A stretch of 64,000 nt of DNA from the NCBI GenBank assembly GCA_040222235.1, contig JAVKDO010000149.1, forward strand, positions 28,791 to 92,790, written 5' to 3'. A program made the position numbers and the translations under genes. The notes below the pieces were generated by a model. That model was not told the origin of the DNA, searched no databases, and saw nothing but the letters and a program-made list of their open reading frames with translations. The stretch comes from UBA6059 sp040222235 (GTDB lineage Bacteria; Bacteroidota; Bacteroidia; Cytophagales; Cyclobacteriaceae). Numbering within the stretch: position 1 is the first letter of the stretch; each line of letters begins with the position of its first letter. Below are positions 25,837 through 34,229 of this stretch, piece by piece.

Positions 25837-28800
25837 TTACGGAATACTCTCCTCAAAATCTGAACTAATCACACCTACTCCCGCATCGTTCAATGACTCA
25901 TTAAATGACGGGATGTCCTTATTGAGCATCTCCTGATACTGCGCTTCCAACGTTTTCCACTGTCCCTCAAGTAGCTGAAACTGCTCTTGAGAGCCTTTGG
26001 TCACGAACGGAACATTGCTATTCAATTGCCCATTGACGAATAGATAGGAGGCGGTCAACTTATTCTCAAAATTGATAGTGTCGTCATAAGCCTCCGATTT
26101 TCTCTGCACGAGCTCCTCATCCCAGTTGGTCAGTTTTTTGAGCAGTTCCTTGCCTTGACTGATGAGTTCCTGGTATCGCGGATCATCGGTCAGTCTTTCT
26201 ACTATAGCTTCTACCTGATCACGCACTTTAGACAAGCTATTAACTTTCGTATGAATATCCGTGACTCTCTGTTCTATTGAAGACATGGTTTCATGCTGAA
26301 GTTGATAGTCAGCTGCTGTTGCTTCTATCAATGGATTGGCCATGATGGTGAAGCTTGAGGAAGAGGACTGATCTCCGGCCTTCAGGGTCACCGAATACTC
26401 ACCAGGAGCTGCTTTATGGCCGCCATATCTACCTTCGATATACACCGTTGGCACTCCAGCGATCGTCGGATAGCGCATATCCCATACGATGCGATTCAAA
26501 CCCACGCTGTTGGATAGAAGTGGATCAGCAGATGGACCACCTGGGTAAGAGACAAATGAAGGATCCTTAGTTGAGGAAAGCTTGCGTACCAGGTTGCCAT
26601 CACCGTCTTTTATTTCTAACTCAAGCGCTAAAGAATCTGCATCCAGATTGTAGTAAATCACTACGCCAGAAGCAGGATTGACTCCTGTATAAGCACTCAT
26701 ACCATCTACATCCGGCGAAGAACTGTTCAGCTCACTTCCTCCAGATACGCGGTAGGCATCTTCAGGTTGGTAGAGTTTAAATTCATTGGTAGCCCCAGCA
26801 TATTGCCTGATAAGGCCCAGGTCATCCAGTACCCAGAATGATCGACCCTGGGTGGCTGCCACAAGGTCACCATGTCTGACTATCAGGTCAGTGATCGGTA
26901 CGATAGGTAAGTTAAGCTGAAGTGCGGTCCAGTTTTGACCACCATTGAAGGAGACATAGACACCCATTTCCGTACCCGTAAATAGAAGGTCTTTGCGTTC
27001 TTCGTCTTCACGAACTACACGACCATAAGATCCATAAGGCAAGCCATTACTAATATTAGTCCAAGTCTGGCCATAATCGGTGGTCTTGTACATCGCAGGC
27101 GTAAAGTCGTTAAACTTATATCTGGTAGTAGCGATATAGGCTGTCGCCGGATCGTGTGGAGAAACCTCAATGGCATTGATCAGACATTCCTTCAAGCCTG
27201 CTGGAGTGACATTCGTCCAATTGTCGCCACCATCGCGTGTGATCTGTACATAGCCATCGTCACTTCCTGTCCAGATAACTCCTTTTTCATGCGGAGATTC
27301 CACCACGTAGCTCAACGTACCGTAGTTCTCACCACCAGCACCTTCGTTGGTATAAGGGAATCCTCCCAGGCCTTGTTTGCTGTCTTCATTGCGTGTCAAG
27401 TCTGGAGAGACCTCTTCCCAGCTGATTCCGCGATCTTTTGTTTTCAACAATACCTGAGCACCATGATAATAGACATTGGACTCATGCTTTGACCAGATGA
27501 TTGGGGCATTCCAGTTGAAGCGGTATTTCATATCTCTGGCTTCCATGGCCAGGTACTGGATCGGCGCTGACATTACTCTATTGCCTTCCCCGAGTCGGGT
27601 GTCCAAGACGTTGATTGCACCTTGATAACTTCCCCCCATTACATACCTCGGGTTGTCAGGATCGTAAGCTAAAAAAGCACTCTCACCACCTGCCGAACGT
27701 GTCCAATGGTGCTTGTCAATGTCACTACCATTTGGGTTCCTATGAGGAATCATCACAGAGGAATTATCCTGTTGACCACCGTATATGCGATAAGGAAATA
27801 CGTTATCGACATTCACTCTATAAAACTGAGCTGTTGGCATATTGTCCTGCCGTGACCAGGTGTCGCCCTGATTGAAGCTGATACCAGCACCACCGTCATT
27901 AGAGATGACAAGATTTTTGCCGTTATCTGGATTGATCCATAGATCATGGAAGTCACCGTGGGTACCGGTCATTCTCGACCAGCTCTTGCCGCCATCTATA
28001 GATTTCAACGCATGTGGGCTGAGAACATAGACCGTGTTTTCGTCCGTAGGATCAGCGAATACTTCAGTATAATACCAAGCTCTCATAGTGAGACGATGAT
28101 CTCTACTGACCCTACTCCAGGTTTTACCTCCATTGCTCGAGGCAAACAATCCACCCTGATCTTTCTGTGTATCACTTTCTACAATGGCATAGACCTTGTC
28201 AGGATTATCTCTACTTACGGAGATGCCAATTTTACCTAGTTCCTTTGGTAGACCTTCCTGAATCTTGAACCAGGTTTCTCCACTATCCACGGATTTGTAT
28301 ATGCCACTTCCGGGTCCACCGCTGACAACTTGCCAAGGCAGGCGTCTGTGATCCCACATCGCAGCATACAGGATGCGGGGATTGGTCATATCCATAGAAA
28401 GACTGCTCGCGCCAGAGTTCTGATCTACATAGAGTACTTTTCTCCATGTCTCACCTCCGTCTGTACTTTTATATATTCCTCGTTCCTCGGTCGGGCCATG
28501 TACTGCGCCTTGTGCCGCTACATATACAATATCAGGATTATTGGGATGGATTTTGATATTGGCAATATGCCTTGTGAGCTCGAGCCCTAAATGTTGCCAG
28601 GTCTTACCAGCATCTGTGGACTTGTAGACACCATCGCCATAGGAGGTCATTACGCCACGCGGAGCATGTTCTCCCATGCCTACATAGACTACATTCGGAT
28701 CACTCTCGGATACTGCGATTGCACCTACTGACCCTGTTTTGAAGAAGCCATCCGAGATATTTTCCCATCTGTTGCCTGCGTCATAGGTCTTCCATACACC

Positions 28801-29016
28801 GCCACCTGTAGTGGTCATGTAGTAAGTCATTGGATCACCGATGACACCACTGGATGCTACAGATCTACCTCCGCGGAAGGGGCCGATGTTTCTCCATTTG
28901 ACAGGTGCGTAGTGCTCGTTGAGGTCAACCGCAGGTTGAACAGGAGTGGCTTGTTTTCTCCTCTGTGCCCATAGGGTTGATGAGGAGAGCAATAGTAGGA
29001 TAATTAGATATCTCAT
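25837..29016 (-). CDS. Large secreted BNR/sortilin-type beta-propeller protein
   Basis: 1059 residues with a signal peptide (MRYLIILLLLSSSTLWAQ). Residues ~35-760 contain repeated Asp-box motifs (STDAGKTW, STDGGETW, SVDSGETW, SSNGGKTW, SIDGGKSW, TTDYGQTW, SFNGGQNW), i.e. a two-propeller VPS10/xyloglucanase-like fold. The C-terminal ~300 residues comprise a beta domain (GEYSVTLKAG) and a helical segment rich in Glu/Gln. Family members are secreted by Bacteroidota; many are annotated as glycosyl hydrolases without evidence. No type IX secretion tail was recognised. Enzymatic activity is not claimed. Confidence 0.9.
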   Translation of the reverse strand: MRYLIILLLLSSSTLWAQRRKQATPVQPAVDLNEHYAPVKWRNIGPFRGGRSVASSGVIGDPMTYYMTTTGGGVWKTYDAGNRWENISDGFFKTGSVGAIAVSESDPNVVYVGMGEHAPRGVMTSYGDGVYKSTDAGKTWQHLGLELTRHIANIKIHPNNPDIVYVAAQGAVHGPTEERGIYKSTDGGETWRKVLYVDQNSGASSLSMDMTNPRILYAAMWDHRRLPWQVVSGGPGSGIYKSVDSGETWFKIQEGLPKELGKIGISVSRDNPDKVYAIVESDTQKDQGGLFASSNGGKTWSRVSRDHRLTMRAWYYTEVFADPTDENTVYVLSPHALKSIDGGKSWSRMTGTHGDFHDLWINPDNGKNLVISNDGGAGISFNQGDTWSRQDNMPTAQFYRVNVDNVFPYRIYGGQQDNSSVMIPHRNPNGSDIDKHHWTRSAGGESAFLAYDPDNPRYVMGGSYQGAINVLDTRLGEGNRVMSAPIQYLAMEARDMKYRFNWNAPIIWSKHESNVYYHGAQVLLKTKDRGISWEEVSPDLTRNEDSKQGLGGFPYTNEGAGGENYGTLSYVVESPHEKGVIWTGSDDGYVQITRDGGDNWTNVTPAGLKECLINAIEVSPHDPATAYIATTRYKFNDFTPAMYKTTDYGQTWTNISNGLPYGSYGRVVREDEERKDLLFTGTEMGVYVSFNGGQNWTALQLNLPIVPITDLIVRHGDLVAATQGRSFWVLDDLGLIRQYAGATNEFKLYQPEDAYRVSGGSELNSSSPDVDGMSAYTGVNPASGVVIYYNLDADSLALELEIKDGDGNLVRKLSSTKDPSFVSYPGGPSADPLLSNSVGLNRIVWDMRYPTIAGVPTVYIEGRYGGHKAAPGEYSVTLKAGDQSSSSSFTIMANPLIEATAADYQLQHETMSSIEQRVTDIHTKVNSLSKVRDQVEAIVERLTDDPRYQELISQGKELLKKLTNWDEELVQRKSEAYDDTINFENKLTASYLFVNGQLNSNVPFVTKGSQEQFQLLEGQWKTLEAQYQEMLNKDIPSFNESLNDAGVGVISSDFEESIP

Positions 29017-29142
29017 AGTTTAGACGATTTAATACAATTTAGCTTTAGCTTGAATAGAGGTAAAGCACTATTATTTGGAAGGTAGAGTTAAGTGAGCCTG
29101 ATTGATTTCCAAATTAAATGAGCAAAAACTCGCGTCTTGACA

Positions 29143-29736
29143 TCACTCTTGCACAGAATACCCAAGATCACTCAACTCTTCAGCAGTTAAAGACAGCACG
29201 TTGACCTCCATCGGTACATCAGTGAAGGGTTTGTCTAATGAGTCGGTATCCACTGTCGCAATCGTGTTGAGCACATCAAACCCCTTGAGCATTTGACCAA
29301 AAATCATATAGTCACCATCGAGCCTGGGAATGCCATCTTCATTATGCACAATGTACAGTTGACAACCGGCAGATAACTTCTCGGCATTGCCGTCTCTGCC
29401 TGCACCCAATGCGCCGTAGACGTGCTTGATGGTATCGTTGAACTCTGGCTTGAGCAGATAAGGTGAATCAGCAAATCCTTCCGGTGTATCGGGACATCCA
29501 CCCTGGATCACGAACCCCTCGATCACACGATTAAAAGTATAGTCATGCCAGTAGCGCTCATTTGCCAGCTTGATAAAGCTCTTCTTATGGATAGGCGTCT
29601 CATCATACAACCAGAAGAGCATTTCGCCTTGTGGGGTTTTGATTTGTCCTACCGGAAAGGTCTCAGGCTCCTTAGGAGGAGCCGAGCAAGCCAGGACAAT
29701 AAACAGTAGTAGGAGAGGTTGGAGTCGGTGTATCAT
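29143..29736 (-). CDS. Cyclophilin-type peptidyl-prolyl isomerase lipoprotein
   Basis: 197 residues with a lipoprotein signal (LLLLFIVLACSAPP). The cyclophilin domain is recognisable from YTFNRVIEGFVIQGGCPD (F-x-R-V-I-x-x-F-x-I-Q-G-G) and GDYMIFGQMLKGFDVLNTIA. It likely helps fold periplasmic or outer-membrane proteins. Its start lies 100 bp downstream of the array of inverted repeats at 29837-29981, which may regulate it. Confidence 0.9.
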   Translation of the reverse strand: MIHRLQPLLLLFIVLACSAPPKEPETFPVGQIKTPQGEMLFWLYDETPIHKKSFIKLANERYWHDYTFNRVIEGFVIQGGCPDTPEGFADSPYLLKPEFNDTIKHVYGALGAGRDGNAEKLSAGCQLYIVHNEDGIPRLDGDYMIFGQMLKGFDVLNTIATVDTDSLDKPFTDVPMEVNVLSLTAEELSDLGYSVQE

Positions 29737-29836
29737 CCGCTGAAATTAGGGCTTGTTGGGTTGAGTTGCAAGTAGGACGGTTACTAGTCAACGGAGGGAC
29801 TTCAAAGATGAACCGATCTACCTCGCAAGCGGAATT

Positions 29837-29981
29837 GAAAACCTATTTGGCTAACAAATGCATCGTGGCGTATCAAATGTTAACCAGATTGGTTAACAAT
29901 TTTATTTTTTTGCTGTGAATGTTAACCTTTTAGGCTAACCACTACTTTCATTAAGTGCTATTGTTGATCAATTTGGTTAAC
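29837..29981. promoter_or_regulatory. Four inverted repeats GTTAACC-N5-GGTTAAC at exact 42-bp steps
   Basis: Sites at 29837-29855 (left arm degenerate), 29879-29897 (perfect), 29921-29939 (one mismatch) and 29963-29981 (left arm degenerate). Centres are 29846, 29888, 29930 and 29972: a constant 42 bp, about four helical turns. The 23 bp between sites is not conserved. The array lies between the HigA-like gene end and the cyclophilin start, the only gene it could drive leftward. Confidence 0.75.
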
Positions 29982-30022
29982 AATCGAGTCTTGTAAGTGA
30001 CTCGTCGGGTCTTTGAGGTGGG

Positions 30023-30307
30023 TTAGCGCTGCTGCGCTGCTCTCAGTTGCTTTAGCTGGGAGGTGATCTGAAGCTTCATGTACTCCTCGGCGGGTACTCC
30101 GAGAATGGCTTCCAGCCGTAGGGCGAGCTTTGGTGTGAAGTTGCGTGTTCCATTGACATAGCGGGAAAGCACACCTCGCGATACGCCCAGTTGCTTTGCC
30201 ACTTCCACATGCAGTATGCCTTTGTTATCCATGACTTGTCGCAGGAGTTGGCCGGCTGTTGTGGGAGCGGATGTCGGGTTAGCGGATGTATTTTCTTGGG
30301 GATCCAT
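30023..30307 (-). CDS. HigA-like helix-turn-helix regulator, no HigB nearby
   Basis: 94 residues. After a Pro/Thr/Ser-rich N-terminal tail (NTSANPTSAPTT) comes an XRE-type helix-turn-helix: GQLLRQVMDNKGILHVEVAKQLGVSRGVLSRYVNG, followed by LRLEAILGVPAEEYMKLQ, the pattern of HigA/VapI antitoxins. A neighbouring HigB-type toxin is absent: the gene upstream encodes a DUF3784 membrane protein. An orphan regulator is the simplest reading, and the inverted-repeat array directly downstream of its stop is a candidate target. Confidence 0.88.
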   Translation of the reverse strand: MDPQENTSANPTSAPTTAGQLLRQVMDNKGILHVEVAKQLGVSRGVLSRYVNGTRNFTPKLALRLEAILGVPAEEYMKLQITSQLKQLRAAQQR

Positions 30308-30327
30308 GTTAGTACTTTTAAGCCAGC

Positions 30328-30684
30328 TTATTTATGCTTCGAAGCATAAGAGTGAATGAACATTGAAAAACATCCGACTATAATTATACTTGGGATAACT
30401 ACATCAAGATAATCAGTCAAACCAAGTGAGTTTAGAATTGGCCCTGCGATCGTGACCAATATTCCTACTATAATAAAAGTGGTTTTCATGCGATTAGCCA
30501 CCTTATCAATAGCTACTTGTCCTTTCTGCTCAGCCGACAATGAATCGTATCCAGCTATTAAGTGAGGGTACTTCTTGACGAGAAACCCAAGAAGTATCAA
30601 AAATGCACCTGCTATTGAATGTATTGTAATCATGATCACTTGGGCTATTGCGTCTAGTGAGTCGCCATCAGGAATTGTAGGCAA
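30328..30684 (-). CDS. DUF3784 small membrane protein
   Basis: 118 residues with three membrane helices (IMITIHSIAGAFLILLGFLV, TTFIIVGILVTIAGPILNSL, VVIPSIIIVGCFSMFIHSY). The loop KYPHLIAGYDSLSAEQKGQV is the DUF3784 signature (YPxLIAGYxxxS). It lies 20 bp upstream of the HigA-like gene in the same direction, so the two probably share a transcript. Function unknown. Confidence 0.82.
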   Translation of the reverse strand: MPTIPDGDSLDAIAQVIMITIHSIAGAFLILLGFLVKKYPHLIAGYDSLSAEQKGQVAIDKVANRMKTTFIIVGILVTIAGPILNSLGLTDYLDVVIPSIIIVGCFSMFIHSYASKHK

Positions 30685-30803
30685 TGCTGCTCATCCAGCT
30701 TTGTCTTTACCTAAGTTAGACTACTCGAAAGCCATTGTCAATAGCTTAAGTTGATTCTGCTCATTCACCTCTGAGCTCAGACAAATCCGTTAATCAAGTA
30801 TAT

Positions 30804-30833
30804 TTTGATATTCGAATTTGTCCAATATCTTTG
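30804..30833 (+). promoter_or_regulatory. Bacteroidota-type promoter of the HicB/HicA unit
   Basis: TTTG at 30804-30807 and TATCTTTG at 30826-30833, 18 bp apart, fit the TTTG / TAnnTTTG consensus of the Bacteroidota primary sigma factor. The predicted transcript start is near 30840, which argues for the HicB start at 30902 instead of 30836. Confidence 0.55.
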
Positions 30834-30901
30834 AAATGTTGATAAACGATGACGAACATAATCAGTGGCCGCTACGTTATCGCACCGAAAGCATTACTAA
30901 T

Positions 30902-31303
30902 ATGGGATTGACGCTAAAGATTAAGACCAATTCATCAGGCCCCAACGAACTCCGGGTCAACAAGTCAAAAGGTGAGGTGATGGGTAATTTTAATGTATTT
31001 ATCATCGAAGACACAAAGCACATAGTGGCATATTGTCCAGTTTTTGAAATGACTGGGTATGGCCAAACTGAGGATGAAGCGAACGAAATGCTGAAAGAGA
31101 GTATTACCGAGTATTTCGCTGCTTTGCTTAACCTCAAGGAAAAACAGTTGGTATCTGAGTTGGCATCATTGGGCTGGCATCAAGATAAATATGCACACAA
31201 GCAGTTTGTGTCAGACGCAGTGGTCGGTCGCGATGGCGTGCTCCGCAATTTTGATTTACCAGAAAACACTCGCATTACTGAACAGCAAATGTCTACGGCT
31301 TAA
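30902..31303 (+). CDS. HicB-like antitoxin
   Basis: About 133 residues from ATG 30902 (an earlier ATG at 30836 would add 22 residues but lies at the predicted transcription start). The HicB core is GNFNVFIIEDTKHIVAYCPVFEMTGYGQTEDEANEMLKESI, matching the partial RNase-H fold strand-strand-helix with the conserved YGxTxxEA turn. The C-terminal part after residue ~95 is helical and probably binds DNA or the toxin. It precedes the HicA-like gene and shares one base with it (TAATG). Confidence 0.75.
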   Translation: MGLTLKIKTNSSGPNELRVNKSKGEVMGNFNVFIIEDTKHIVAYCPVFEMTGYGQTEDEANEMLKESITEYFAALLNLKEKQLVSELASLGWHQDKYAHKQFVSDAVVGRDGVLRNFDLPENTRITEQQMSTA

Positions 31304-31536
31304 TGGGTGGGATTCCTCCCATACCTACTCGGTGCTTTGAAAAATGGCTTGAACAAAGAGGTTGCAAAGAGCAGAAAGGTACTAATCACCGAAAGTTTAA
31401 GTGCCCCAATTGCATAAGATCACTCACCCTTGATAGGAGCGATAAAGAGGTTCCACATATGCACGTCAAAACCAATATCCGACTACTAGGATGGTCTATG
31501 GTACAGTTCAAAAAATGGCAGCAGATTAATTGCTGA
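31303..31536 (+). CDS. HicA-like toxin
   Basis: 77 residues. The double-stranded RNA-binding-like HicA fold is suggested by FEKWLEQRGCKEQKGTNHRKFKCPN, then RSLTLDRSDKEVPHMHVKTNIRLLGWSM. The H29 in the TNHRKF position corresponds to the catalytic HicA histidine in GSHxxF. Two Cys pairs (KCPNC and GC/NC) are unusual and could bind a metal. The ATG overlaps the HicB stop by one base. Antitoxin-first order is the reverse of classical hicAB. RNase activity inferred from family. Confidence 0.75.
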   Translation: MGGIPPIPTRCFEKWLEQRGCKEQKGTNHRKFKCPNCIRSLTLDRSDKEVPHMHVKTNIRLLGWSMVQFKKWQQINC

Positions 31537-31687
31537 TGAGACCCTTGAACCTCCGAGCCAAGGTTTCCAACAGCTCGGCTTTGCGAATGACGTGAAGCAG
31601 ATTTATAGTCAATAGGTTGGAGGTGCGATTGTCTCGCTCCGTTACACCTGGAAATACGAATCATTGAGGTAGTGATAAGTTCAAGGT

Positions 31688-32674
31688 TCAATTCCAGACT
31701 CTATTAATAAACTCAAAAGCATTTTGACGACTCAGTTTATTTGCTATATCCGCTGAAAACCTGGTCAATACTTCTTCCAAAATATCCGGATAACACGTCG
31801 CGCTCTCATGTTCGACATGATAAAAAGGTGCCCTGGTTTGATCGGGATGCTCACCAGTATAGAAGAAGTCGGCCCCCATGCAGACTGCATCTTCTCCTCC
31901 CAAGTCAAGGCCATACTGGATATGATCATACATCGCTTCCGGCTCGTCATCATTTATGAAAGCCCTTACGAAATTGACTCCAATGACTCCTCCCCTTGTG
32001 CTAACCTCTTTGGCGAGTTCATCGGGTAGATTGCGCGGATGATCGAAGACCGGACGGTAGTTGGAATGACTAGCTAGGATGGGGATATCCAGACTATGCT
32101 TCGTCAAATGCTCGAGTATTCCATGCGCCAGCGCATCACTCGTGTGGGAGAAGTCAATCGCTATCTTTCTTCCATTGATGTAATTAAGCAATGCCTTGCC
32201 ATCTTCTTTCAGACCTATCTTACTAAAGTTACCGCCACCAAACCTATTCTCTGTATGATGTGTCATGCTGATATAAAGCACCCGTTCGGTGTTGCTGATG
32301 ATCTCCTCCAATTTCTTAAAGCCGCTATCCAAGGGTTCGTCTTCTTCACAGAACCCCGAGCCACTCTCTATTGCAGCAACAAGTCCTATTCGCGGTAGCG
32401 CTGGCACATCGTTAATATTATCAGGGGTGATCAGTGCCACCTGCTTTTCATACCTGGAGAACAAGCCTTTGAATATGCGGCTTTGGTTGAGGCCCAACTC
32501 AGAGCTGCCTTTTTTGGTAGCTGTATAAATCGCCAGTACTTGGAGCTTCACATTGCCTTCCGCCAATGCAGGAAAAGAGCAGCCGAGGGCATCTTTTCGT
32601 TGCGGATCAGGGTTGGGTGCACTATTCAGATAGGAGAGCAAGTCACAGTGCATGTCAATGATTGGGTACGGCAT
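31688..32674 (-). CDS. M19 membrane-type dipeptidase, cytosolic
   Basis: 328 residues, no signal peptide. The M19 (renal dipeptidase) metal motifs are present: H9-x-D11 (IIDMHCDLLS), the bridging glutamate in VAAIESGSG, and the histidines of IDFSHTSD and ILASHSNYRPV. Members hydrolyse dipeptides, including those with a C-terminal D-residue. It lies just before the D-amino-acid/peptidoglycan-fragment operon but is separated from it by a rightward gene, so any link is inference. Confidence 0.9.
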   Translation of the reverse strand: MPYPIIDMHCDLLSYLNSAPNPDPQRKDALGCSFPALAEGNVKLQVLAIYTATKKGSSELGLNQSRIFKGLFSRYEKQVALITPDNINDVPALPRIGLVAAIESGSGFCEEDEPLDSGFKKLEEIISNTERVLYISMTHHTENRFGGGNFSKIGLKEDGKALLNYINGRKIAIDFSHTSDALAHGILEHLTKHSLDIPILASHSNYRPVFDHPRNLPDELAKEVSTRGGVIGVNFVRAFINDDEPEAMYDHIQYGLDLGGEDAVCMGADFFYTGEHPDQTRAPFYHVEHESATCYPDILEEVLTRFSADIANKLSRQNAFEFINRVWN

Positions 32675-32826
32675 ATCTGAGTTATTTAGGATAATGTATG
32701 GTTAGCTTCAAATCTATGCAATAGCCGATCGATTCTGGTAAGAAGACTTGATTCTGGTAACAGTGTATGGATAAAAATTGTCCATCTTTATCAACAACCC
32801 TATGTCGCGATTATCGTGTAGCTGCT

Positions 32827-33873
32827 ATGAAGATTTTTGAATGTGGGCATTGTCAATATCCGTTATATTTTGAGAACAGCAGTTGCGAAAACTGCAACCA
32901 CCTTTCGGGGTACCGAGACACTGATCGTAAGATGCTCACCTTCGATCCTTTGAGATCTACATTGATCTCCGATCGTGAGCAGATTGAATATCGATACTGC
33001 AGCAATCAGCAGTATGGTGTCTGCAACTGGCTGGTGGAGAAGGATGACCATAATCAATACTGTAGCGCATGTCAGCTCAACCGCACGGTTCCGAATCTCT
33101 CCGAGCAGGAGAACTTTGAGCGTTGGCGAAATCTGGAAGTCGCCAAGCATCGACTGATCTATCAACTTCAGAAAATAGGATTGGCTTTGCCTAGTAAAAT
33201 GACTGAAAATGATGGGCTGTGCTTTGACTTTGTCGCTAAGCAGGGCAATCCCAATCTGATGACTGGGCATGCTGGTGGTGTGATCACCATTCTGCTAAGA
33301 GAGGCAGATTCGGTGCTGAGAGAGCAGGCAAGGAGGCAGATGTTGGAGCCTTATCGCACGTTGATTGGTCACTTGAGACATGAGGTAGGACACTATTTTT
33401 GGGAACGGCTCGTCATGGTCGACCCCAAGGTTCAGTCATCATTTCGTGAGATATTCGGTGACGAGAGTGTGAGCTATGCTGACGCATTGCAACGATACTA
33501 TCAGGAGGGCGCACCGGCTGATTGGCAGGGAAGCTTTATTAGTAAATACGCTACATCACATCCATGGGAGGACTGGGCTGAGACGTGGGCGCATTATCTC
33601 CACATCATGGATATGGTCGAGACAGCTCATTTTTTTGGGCTCAACGTGAACCCAAGTGAGCTGGCACCAGCCATGCGTGCAAAGGTCTCATTTGACCCGT
33701 ATTCGGCAGTCGATTTTGATGAGATTATTCAGACGTGTATGCCATTATCCTTTGCGGTGAATAGTATCAATCGGGCCATGGGTATACCGGATGTGTACCC
33801 CTTTGTAGTATCTCCGGTGGTGGTGCATAAGATGAAATTTATTCATCAACTGCTATTGCAGATGCGCAAGTAG
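32827..33873 (+). CDS. Putative zinc metallopeptidase, Peptidase_Mx type
   Basis: 348 residues from ATG 32827 (an ATG at 32767 would precede the first zinc ribbon with unrelated sequence). N-terminal Cys pairs C6/C9 and C20/C23 (ECGHC...CENC) form a zinc ribbon; a second Cys/His cluster follows (YCS..GVC..H..YCSAC). The zincin motif H185-E-V-G-H189 lies in LRHEVGHYFWERL. This matches the family of putative zinc-binding peptidases (PF15887) of unknown substrate. Confidence 0.85.
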   Translation: MKIFECGHCQYPLYFENSSCENCNHLSGYRDTDRKMLTFDPLRSTLISDREQIEYRYCSNQQYGVCNWLVEKDDHNQYCSACQLNRTVPNLSEQENFERWRNLEVAKHRLIYQLQKIGLALPSKMTENDGLCFDFVAKQGNPNLMTGHAGGVITILLREADSVLREQARRQMLEPYRTLIGHLRHEVGHYFWERLVMVDPKVQSSFREIFGDESVSYADALQRYYQEGAPADWQGSFISKYATSHPWEDWAETWAHYLHIMDMVETAHFFGLNVNPSELAPAMRAKVSFDPYSAVDFDEIIQTCMPLSFAVNSINRAMGIPDVYPFVVSPVVVHKMKFIHQLLLQMRK

Positions 33874-33929
33874 TTTTTCAGATGCTTATTCCGAAAAAGG
33901 CTATCATCACCATATGGGTGTATCTATCC

Positions 33930-34012
33930 CCAATGCTCTTAAGTTGAAGTTGTTTTTTATGACCTCTCCCTAACCCTCTAAAAGAGAGAGATTTGGCAAC
34001 TTTACTTAATAA
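33930..34012 (+). repeat. Hairpin repeat with GACCTCTCCCTAACCC core, copy 1
   Basis: 33961-34012 is related, in opposite orientation, to 56789-56842 (GACCTCTCCCTAACCC, GAGAG.GAT.TTTGGCA, TTTACTTAAT). The flanks TCTTAAGTTGAAGTTG and CAACTTTACTTAAT pair imperfectly. It lies in the convergent gap between the Peptidase_Mx and glutaminase genes. Confidence 0.6.
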
Positions 34013-34033
34013 CCTGAGTTCGATTAATCAAAC

Positions 34034-34180
34034 CTTTAAAAACACTATAAAATTGTCTTTTCGACGGCAGGAGAAACCTTATTATTGCTTAAAACTGAAA
34101 TGAGAATACAGTTCTTTCCTCCTTTTTAAGAAGATACCTCCGCTACACTGCGATATGACAATTTTATAGTGTTTTTAAAG
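34034..34180. repeat. 147-bp hairpin element, copy A (24-bp perfect outer stem)
   Basis: Outer arms 34034-34057 and 34157-34180 are exact reverse complements over 24 bp, A-rich on one side and T-rich on the other. The interior shares TGTCTTTTCGACG, AGGAGAAA, AAGAAGATA.CTCC and CGATA..ACA with copy B at 47993-48128, but the outer stem sequences differ. It lies between convergent genes and probably acts as a bidirectional terminator. Confidence 0.75.
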
Positions 34181-34229
34181 TCGAATTCAGAGTAATAGCA
34201 TTTCCCTTAACGGCAGAGCCAAATGCAGG

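Noticed and set aside
25837..29016. Assignment as sialidase or glycosyl hydrolase
   Set aside because: Asp-box repeats indicate a propeller fold only; no catalytic residues could be identified.
29837..29981. Same array considered as integron attC sites
   Set aside because: GTTAACC does not fit the GTTRRRY core and no integrase or gene cassettes are nearby.
29837..30004. 42-bp periodic array considered as a CRISPR-like array
   Set aside because: The repeated part is a 19-bp inverted repeat with degenerate copies, spacers are only 23 bp and no cas genes are present; an operator array fits better.
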